A stretch of DNA of 11,011 nucleotides from Acanthamoeba lenticulata (lineage: Eukaryota; Discosea; Longamoebia; Acanthamoebidae): the NCBI GenBank assembly GCA_002179805.1, contig NAVB01003107.1, forward strand, positions 1 through 11,011, in the 5' to 3' direction. This document shows positions 1 to 6,700 of the stretch, piece by piece (position 1 is the stretch's first letter; every line of letters starts with the position of its first letter). The notes under the pieces are model-generated. The model did not search any database, was not told the origin of the DNA, and worked only from the letters and a program-made list of their open reading frames with translations. The position numbers and the translations under genes were made by a program.

Positions 1-211
1 CAGAAACCTTTAGGTTCGCCCCGCTTCGGTCCGTGCTTATGCCAAATGAACTGCTCTTTTACAATCGTGCCGTATTGCTGAAACAGCTTGATGATGTGAT
101 ATCTGCGGCCTGTGATCTAAGCCTAGGCCGTACAGTCAAGAGCAAAACTAAAGATGAAACGTACTCGTTTGCCGTTGGCGCAAGGTTACCGACATAAAGT
201 TTGTGTTCCAT
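1..211 (-). CDS. RBM18: RBM18-like RNA-binding protein (RRM), 5' part only
   Basis: The visible part is an RNA recognition motif protein resembling RBM18, a small single-RRM protein of poorly known function. Exons read on the minus strand: 211-165 and 102 down to the left edge; the intron is 164-103 (62 bp, GTACGT donor, CAG acceptor). The first ATG, at 211-209, gives MEHKLYVGNL, which contains the RNP2 motif (LYVGNL). After splicing the protein continues NEYHIIKLFQQYG, the RRM helix 1 to strand 2 region, then a basic segment ending KGF, which should be the start of RNP1. The EYHxxKLxxxxG pattern and the HKxGxxxGxP(K/R)G(F/Y) segment are what point to RBM18 rather than a generic RRM. Forty-nine residues are visible; the rest, including the end of the RRM, lies left of the window. 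It is divergently arranged with the cyclin gene. An upstream coding exon cannot be excluded. Confidence 0.75.
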
Positions 212-448
212 CACCTCGCCCGGTGCTGCCCTGTACTGCCGTCCCAGTGTATCGAAAAGAGAATCCAATTCAAAATGTAACGGTTAGGAATGGTTCGAAA
301 AAAAAAGAGTTCGGTGCGATCGTACGGCGCTGGTGCGGGGATGAGTATCGCTGTGATCGGCCATGGATCTGCTCATCTTGTGGAGAAAATTGATTAATCA
401 CTTTTTTAAGCTTTTTCTCTTCTTCTTTCAAAACACAACGAGCGCTCG
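212..448. promoter_or_regulatory. Divergent promoter region between RBM18-like and cyclin Q genes
   Basis: This 237-bp gap separates two start codons pointing away from each other, so both promoters must lie here or in transcribed 5' ends. Visible elements are an A9 run at 298-306, the 10-bp perfect palindrome TGATTAATCA at 391-400, and a pyrimidine-rich tract at about 401-428 that leads into the cyclin start. I see no convincing TATA box for either gene. Open frames here are short and resemble no protein I know. Confidence 0.55.
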
Positions 449-1561
449 ATGGACGGGCCACGACACCATTCGAGTGGTGGGGTTGAGAAGAACCGCGATG
501 CTTCAAGAGAGCACGAATTGAGACGCAGAGAACGAAGGCACTCTTCCCATTCCGCTTCTTCTTCTTCTTCTCATTCCCACAAACGACGGAGTGAGCCGAG
601 CAAGAATCTGGATGTGGACCCCTTTGCTGTCACGCCCGAAAACCTGCACAAGACGCAGATGATTGACGCCGATACGGACATGATTTTGCGCTACTTTGGG
701 TGCTTGCTCATGCGCAAAGCCGCTGGGCTTCTCCGACTGTACGCCGCTCGTTCCCAGTGCCGGCCCCAGCAGCTGCTTTCGCTCACACACAATAATGTCC
801 TATGGTAGACCGGCTCGAACGGCGTGCACAGCGCAGTACTACTTTCATCGCTTCTACGATTTGCACCCACTTCACAAGCTAGACTTAGCCGTACGCTCCT
901 TCTCCTTTTTGCTGGCGCGACATTCCTTGCGTGCTGATGGAACCTGCGCGCAGCTGGTGGCTCAAAGCTGCTTGTACCTGGCGTGCAAGGCTGAAGAAAC
1001 ACTTCGAAAGGCAAGGGATGTCATCAACTCATGTTACTTCTTGCTGCAGCCGCAGCAACCAATGCTCAAGATCGGGAAGGTATGTGCGTACTTCTATGCG
1101 TCGTAAGGTGGCCCTGACCTTGGTGCGCACCAGCAATACTGGGATCTGCGGGACGAAGTGGTTGCAGCCGAGCAGCTCCTATTGCGAACCCTGGACTTTG
1201 ATCTTACCTTTGTTCACCCACACAAATACCTCCTCAACTATGTCAACTCACTCAACGGTGTGCTCCTTCCATTCCCACCATAGCCGAGAACGGAACTTAC
1301 CTTCTCGGTTCCTTATGATCGTGTAGGGTCTCAAGCCTTAGCGCAAGTGTCATGGAACCTTACAAATGACATGTAAGAGGAACCATGGCCTTTTGGATTG
1401 TGATGATTGAGCAAGCAGCTAAAAGGTTTTCTCGTCTCCAGGTATTTTACGCCACTCTGCATGCAGAGGAATCATCGCCCACACGAGCTGGCGTGCTCGG
1501 CCCTTTATCTTGCTCAGTTTATACTCGAACAAAGTAACATGGAGGTGCCACATGTACGTTT

Positions 1562-1592
<31 letters not shown>

Positions 1593-1843
1593 GCCAATCT
1601 TCTTGTCTTTGAGGTCACTGAACAAGCAAACGCGCCTCGGATCAGGCGATGCGCCAGTTCTCCTGGTGGGAAGTGTTCGACGTCAAGAAGAACGATCTGG
1701 AGGAGGTCTCCAGCAATCTTCTCGATGCTCTTGGAACGCTGCAGGCCATTCCCTACGAGGCCGCCCTCACGGTCTACCAGGAGTATGTCCAGAAGTATTC
1801 GCCACCAAGCCCGCTGGCCATCGCCAAGGCTGCCGCGGGCTGA
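449..1843 (+). CDS. CCNQ: Cyclin Q (cyclin M/FAM58)-like cyclin
   Basis: A regulatory cyclin, most like cyclin Q, which in animals activates CDK10. Exons: 449-738, 809-890, 954-1079, 1134-1257, 1327-1372, 1442-1553, 1646-1843; introns are 54-92 bp, all GT-AG, and the product is 325 aa. Residues 1-65 are a charged Arg/Ser/His extension with a five-Ser run. The first cyclin box spans about residues 80-200: TAQYYFHRFY, then LYLACKAEE (K136, E139) and RDVIN. Then come YWDLRD and HPHKYLL, which are strongly cyclin Q/L-like. The second fold contains VSWNLTND and ACSALYLA. The WWEVF motif near residue 268, followed by an acidic helix, is the best evidence for cyclin Q over cyclins L, K or T. Intron 2 (891-953) is a stop-free multiple of three; removing it restores normal spacing between FHRFY and the LYLA helix. 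Human cyclin Q is shorter, mainly because it lacks the N-terminal extension. Confidence 0.85.
1567..1586 (+). repeat. (TC)10 microsatellite in cyclin intron 5
   Basis: Ten perfect TC units lie just downstream of the intron 5 donor (1554), inside a longer pyrimidine run at about 1559-1592. Intron 5 is the longest of this gene (92 bp), partly because of the repeat. The array sits near the donor rather than the acceptor, so it is probably not the acceptor's polypyrimidine tract. Confidence 0.9.
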
Positions 1844-2223
1844 GCCGGAGTTTTTAAAATGTGATCTGAAAAAGGGCGTGGCGCCTCTTTCCGAACGAAA
1901 CGCAACGTTGCGTGTTGCAAGATTCTAAGAAGGCTTAGCGCTCAATCATTGTGCACGAGGGGGCGTTGTAGACGACTGCGGCTCCGCAACCTTTTGTCCA
2001 TTGCTAAAATCTTCCACATTGCTTTCATCTTCGAGCGATTTCTGTGGGATTTGCACAGCCTGTGTGCAGACTCGCCTGAGGAACTTGTGTCACATCAAAC
2101 TCCGTTAGATAACTGACGTCATAGGTATCGCTGCTTGGCCCTTCATTCCGTGCTTCCCTTTCTACTCTTTTCTGTCCCCACCCTCCAACCAAATCGATTT
2201 TCTGCAGATTTTTGTACTCGATA
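1844..2223. other. Intergenic region: cyclin 3' end and phosphatase promoter
   Basis: 380 bp without a supportable gene. It holds the cyclin 3' end (a TTTTTAAAAT stretch at 1851-1860) and the upstream region of the phosphatase. Two features stand out: the perfect CRE/ATF-type palindrome TGACGTCA at 2114-2121, about 100 bp upstream of the next ATG, and a pyrimidine-rich stretch at about 2140-2190 followed by TTTTCTGCAG at 2198-2207. The latter could be the 3' end of a 5'-UTR intron. No coding exon is recognisable on either strand. Confidence 0.5.
2114..2121. promoter_or_regulatory. CRE/ATF-type palindrome TGACGTCA
   Basis: A perfect 8-bp match to the bZIP (CREB/ATF) full site, located about 103 bp upstream of the phosphatase start codon in non-coding DNA. 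The same octamer occurs twice inside exons (3214-3221 and 4285-4292), so the match alone does not prove regulatory use. Confidence 0.3.
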
Positions 2224-3610
2224 ATGGACATGCCAGTGGATTTGGTGTTGATCAGGCATGCTGAGAGTGAAGGCTGCCTCGCACATGAACGAAGCAAGGT
2301 ACACTGCATTGACCAATGCCACTGTCAGCACGTTTTGCCATAACACTGGCCTTCGCTTTCCAGCACGGGGACGACAATGACTGGCAGAACCCTGAGTTCC
2401 GCAACAGGCACACTAGCCGGTACCGCCTCTCCGACAAAGGGCGCCGCCAAGCACAGACTGCCGGGCAATGGGTGCGAGTTTTTGTTTTTTACACTTGGGC
2501 AGTGATGCTGACAAGGGCGGGCAACAAGATCAAGGAGAACATTTCAAAGAAGTTCGACTGGTACATATGCAGCGAGTATGTGCGGGCGATGGAAACGGCA
2601 GCACTGCTTGACATCGACAAAGCGCACTGGCACACCGGTAAGCTCTTTTTTTTTTTTCGCTTTCCTTTTGGTGGGGCCGCTGGGCTCACACTCCACAAGA
2701 CCTGTTTCTGCGTGAGAGGGATCGGGGCATCCTTAGTCATATGACTCGCTCTGAGGTGCGCACGAGACATCAAGAGGAGCTTGCTCGTGAGGAGCTGGAT
2801 CCGTTTTATCATGCTCCCCCTGGGTATTTTTCACCTTCTTGCATCTCATCTCTTTCATTATTCATGTGCTTACCCTGCGTCTTGGCCATAGCGGCGAGTC
2901 TATTGCGAGTGTGTGTATGCGTGTTGCGCGAGTGATTTCACACCTCCGCCAAACATGCTCAGGCTATAAGGTGCTGCTAGTATGCCATGGCAACATCATG
3001 TGGGGCTTCCGCATCTTGCTTGAGAAGTACGGGAACGTCACTGTGAAAGACAGTTTATGTATGGGACGACGTGTCTGACTGTTTCTGTTTTTACGTGTAC
3101 AGTATCAAGCAAGCAGACTTCCTTCGCATGATCCAAGACCCACATGAAAAGATCCACAACTGCCAAATCATTCACTACTCGCGGCGCAACCCGCACAACG
3201 GAATCGTGGAAGCTGACGTCAACTGGATGCGCTCAATATGTACTGATCCTGCATCACCTCCTGTGTCACTCGTGGCGAAATCTGATCTGGTATGCCCTGT
3301 AGGCCCCTGGGATGACCAAGCGGGCCAGTCTTGGCATCGGCTTGGGCGCCGCGCCTTCAGCAACTCCGACCTCCTGGACTTGGTGGGACAGATTCCCCAG
3401 GCCGTCAACAACTACCCAGAAGAGATGGAACAACTCAGTCCGAAGAGACCGCCTCTTGATGCCTCTTCTTCTGAGGGTGCCTACCAAGGCGTCACAAGCG
3501 CAACAACAGAGGAGGAGAAAGTCGTCAACAATAACAACCTCAAGGTCTGCGAGGAAACTAAAGTTGTTGTTGTTGGACGGCCCCGTAAGTACTCGCTTGC
3601 CGAGTACTGA
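2224..3610 (+). CDS. Histidine phosphatase (phosphoglycerate mutase superfamily)
   Basis: A branch 1 histidine phosphatase-type enzyme that forms a phosphohistidine on its N-terminal His; the substrate cannot be told from sequence. Exons: 2224-2298, 2364-2471, 2529-2637, 2700-2823, 2892-3026, 3103-3239, 3303-3610; product 331 aa. Active-site elements are all present: LVLIRHAES (R11, H12), SEYVRAMETA (R80), LRERDRG (E103) and VCHGNIMW (H171). After IHNCQIIHY and RSICPWD (230 on), the conserved LLDLVGQIPQ segment ends near residue 262, followed by a divergent tail of about 70 residues with an N4 run. Two introns (2472-2528 and 3240-3302) are stop-free multiples of three; their removal restores GQW-IKEN and RSIC-PWD, the family pattern. 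The exon 5/6 junction (3026/3103) is the best of several choices because it gives ILLENIKQADF without gaps. The motif reads RHA where RHG is classical, as in some family branches. Confidence 0.85.
2646..2657 (+). repeat. T12 homopolymer in phosphatase intron 3
   Basis: Twelve consecutive T residues follow the GTAAGC donor of the 62-bp intron at 2638-2699. This is low-complexity intron sequence; its length may be unreliable in assemblies or vary between strains. Confidence 0.85.
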
Positions 3611-3666
3611 CCTGGTGGCCGTGACCATACCAGAAATTTTGCAAGTCGACATTTGCGTCATCTTTC

Positions 3667-3678
3667 TTTTGGCGGGAA
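3667..3678 (+). promoter_or_regulatory. E2F-type site 1 upstream of SMC4
   Basis: TTTTGGCGGGAA matches the E2F/DP consensus (TTTSGCGC family; TTTGGCGGGAA is a classical strong form). It lies about 70-80 bp upstream of the SMC4 ATG in non-coding DNA. Confidence 0.6.
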
Positions 3679-3689
3679 GAGGGGATGCC

Positions 3690-3701
3690 TTGGCGGGAAA
3701 A
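3690..3701 (+). promoter_or_regulatory. E2F-type site 2 upstream of SMC4
   Basis: TTGGCGGGAAAA is a second E2F-type match in the same orientation. Its GGCGGG core is 21 bp downstream of the first core, about two helical turns, which would place both on one face of the DNA. It overlaps the upstream in-frame ATG at 3685, which argues for 3748 as the real SMC4 start. Confidence 0.6.
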
Positions 3702-3747
3702 AAGAGAACAACAAAAGAACAGGCACCACAAATTCCTTCCGACCACA

Positions 3748-6700
3748 ATGGAGGAGGCCACGAGAGGGAGATTGGTCATCTGGAAGCTTGTCCTTGAGAA
3801 TTTCAAATCTTATGCAGGCAAGCGAGTTGTTGGCCCCTTTCACAAGGTACGAAGATTTCTTTTTTGTTTTACTTTTTGCCTTGGCCGTCAGTGCTCAAGT
3901 GCGTTGTTTGTTGTCAAAAGTGCTTTACGGCCATCGTGGGGCCGAACGGTAGTGGCAAATCGAACGTAATCGATGCCCTCCTGTTCGTTTTCGGCAAGCG
4001 TGCAAAGAAACTGCGCCAAGGAAAGGTGTCCGAGCTGCTCCACTTCTCGGAGAACCATCAAGACATCCAATCCGCAAAAGTTTCTGTCTACTTCCACGAG
4101 ATTATCGACAAGGTACAAGCCGCCCCAAACAGTTTTCTTGTTCTCGGCCGAAGCTGAACTCCTCTGCTCCGTAGCCGGACGACCAATATGAAGTCGTGCC
4201 CGACAGCACGTTGGTCATCTCGCGAGCCGCCTACAAGAACAACACATCAAAGTACTTTATCAACGGCGAAGCGAGCACGTTCACTGACGTCACCAACCTG
4301 CTCAAGAAGCGCGGCATCGATCTCGACCACAACCGCTTCCTCATCCTCCAGGGCGAGGTCGAGCAGATCGCTATGATGAAGCCCAAGGCGCAAACCGAAC
4401 ACGACGAAGGCATGCTCGAATACCTCGAGGATATCATCGGCTCCGTCGTGTACGTGAAGAAGATCGGAGAGGCCGCCGCGAATGTAGAGAAGCTCAACGA
4501 AGAGCGTACCGAAAAGGTTCGCCAGGCTGTAGCAGTGCTGTGGCTGGAGAGCGACTGCTCACTCCAGGTTTTTTGTCATTCAGGTCAACCGCGTCAAAGC
4601 GGCCGAAAAGGAAAGGGACCACTTAGAGGAATCCAAGAACGAGGCCATGGACTACTTGGCCAAGGAGAAAGAGCTTATGGAAAAGCAGTCGATGCTCTAC
4701 CAACTCCGTCGAGCCGATGCCGACACGAAGGCGGCTGGAGTGCTGAAGAAGAAGACGGAGGCCGAAGCCAAGTGGAGGGAAGAGAAAGAGCGTATGAACC
4801 AGCTCCGGGCCGCTCAGCTCGCCAAGGAGAACGACCTCAAGAAGGAAAAGGACGACCTTGGGCGGATCTCCAAGGAACTGGGTGGCGCCAAGGCCGACTG
4901 GGCCGTGTACGAGCGCAACCACATTCAGCTGGAGCAGGACATCAAGCACCTTAAGGAAAAGCGCAAGACTCTCGAGGAAGAGATCAAGAAGAACGACAAA
5001 AAGGCACAGCAGAAGCTCGCTGATGCCGAAGCCGCCAGTAAGGAAGCCGACGACTGCGCCGAAGAACTGAGCCAACTCGAGGCCGCAGCGGCTGAGGAGG
5101 AGCGCAAGCTCGAGGTCATTCTTGAAAGCCTCAAGGGCGAGAGCGCTGGGCTGCACGAGGCGATGGAAGCGAAGCAGAAAGAATTCATGCCGTTCCAGAA
5201 GCGCCTGCATGCCGCGCAGGCCGAAGTCGCTTTGGCCAAGTCGCAGCGCGATTTGCTCGCTCAGCGGCCTGCGCTCGTGGCAACCAAGCTCGAGGAAGCC
5301 GAGAAGCAACTAGCGGAGATTAAGAGCTCCATTGTGGAGAAGAAGACCCAGCTCGATACCACACGCGCGCGGCAGGCCGAGGCTCAATCGCGTGCGAAGG
5401 AGCTCGAGAAGCAGGTCGTGCGCTCCCGAGAAGAGGAACAGCGCTTGGCGGCCGAAGTGCGGCGGCTGCAGTCGAGCATCGAACACACGAAGGAGACAGC
5501 CCAAGCCCAAACGCAGCGCTCCGTTCTGCTCACTCGTCTGATGGAAGCTGCGCGTTCCGGCACACTGAAGGGCATCCGAGGACGTCTGGGTGACTTGGGT
5601 TCGATTGATCCCAAGTATGACGTGGCCATCTCGACGGCCGCGCCGGCTCTCGACCACATTGTACGTTAGCGTGTCTTCTGTGAATTGGCCTCCAAACTGA
5701 TAAGCAACTGCAGGTCGCGGAGACGGTGGAAGCGGCAGCTGCGGCGATCGCATTTCTCAAGAAGGAGATGTTAGGGTCGGCGAGCTTCATGGTGCTGGAG
5801 AAGATCGAGTACCTACGAAAGAACATGGTGCCGCTGACGACTCCTGAGGGAGTGCCGCGCCTGTACGACCTCGTCAAGTCCAAGAAGCCCGAATATGCCA
5901 CGGCTTTCTACTTTGCGCTCCGCGATTGCCTCGTTGCCAAGGACCTCGAGCAGGTATCTTCTTCTTCTATTTTTTATGCGTTTTCCTGCTTCTAGCTGCT
6001 CACATCACACACGTTCTGTGGTTGTCGGTGGGCTGTCTGACAGGCGCGTAGAATCGCATACGGCGCCACACGGTACCGAGTCGTTACCCTCACTGGCGAG
6101 CTGATTGATATCCACGGCACCATGTCCGGAGGAGGCAATACTTCTACTTCGGGTGCGAAACAGCCTGCTTGACCTGCGCATGGGATCCCAGCCTGACTCG
6201 GACGGGGTGCAGGCCGTATGAATACGGTGGCGCACGCTTCTGAGGACGCGCTGTCGAGCAAAGACTTTAGGGTCATGGCCAAGGAGCTCGAGAAGCAGTC
6301 GGCCGCGCTTCAGGAGCTACGCATGCAGCGCGAGGATGAGGAGCGGGAGCTGGAGGCCCTGAGGAAGGAGCTCGAGCACTTGCCCGTTCAGTCTCGGAAA
6401 CTCTCCATGGACGTAGAGGCTCTAAGCAAGCAGAGCACGGACATCCAAGCTCGAATCAAACAGCTTCGATCGCAGGTACTCGGCACTACCTGTGCTTGTA
6501 ACTTACTCTCCTCTCTCCTGCCACATGTCTCATGCGCAACAATGTTCCGGGCGCAGTCGGAGCTCACAGAAGAGGAAGAAGAGTCTCTCGCGGCGCTGGA
6601 GAAGCAGATCACGAAAGGTGAGAGGGCAGTAAAGAAAATTGAGGAAGAGGCCGCCGAGGTGAAGGCCGAAGTGTCGAAGCTCGAGGAGGCCATCGCGGCC

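Larger units (their letters stand above)
3611..3747 (+). promoter_or_regulatory. SMC4: Phosphatase 3' end and compact SMC4 promoter
   Basis: Only 137 bp separate the phosphatase stop from the SMC4 start, so this segment must serve as both the 3' end of one gene and the promoter of the other. It holds two E2F-type sites (listed separately) and an A-rich leader just before the ATG. No TATA box is evident. Confidence 0.6.

Noticed and set aside
212..268. Longer N terminus for the RBM18-like protein on the minus strand
   Set aside because: The extension has no ATG (it begins with TTG); the first ATG is at 211-209.
1510..1857. Plus-strand frames through cyclin intron 5 and exon 7 in the wrong frames
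   Set aside because: Only the frame starting AMRQFSWWEVF at 1646 continues the cyclin fold; the others read through the (TC) repeat.
3685..3747. In-frame upstream ATG for SMC4
   Set aside because: The extension would be encoded by the second E2F site and an A-rich leader, and has no family similarity; 3748 has a cleaner context.
4623..5309. Long Leu-rich open frame of 228 codons on the minus strand
   Set aside because: It is the antisense of the SMC4 coiled coil; Glu/Lys codons read backwards give Leu/Phe/Ser. No domain and no independent promoter seen.
6153..6212. Apparent premature stop in SMC4 (TGA at 6170-6172) suggesting a pseudogene
   Set aside because: A GTGCGA...GTGCAG intron removes it and joins STSG to GRMN in frame, matching other SMC4 proteins (GRMG).
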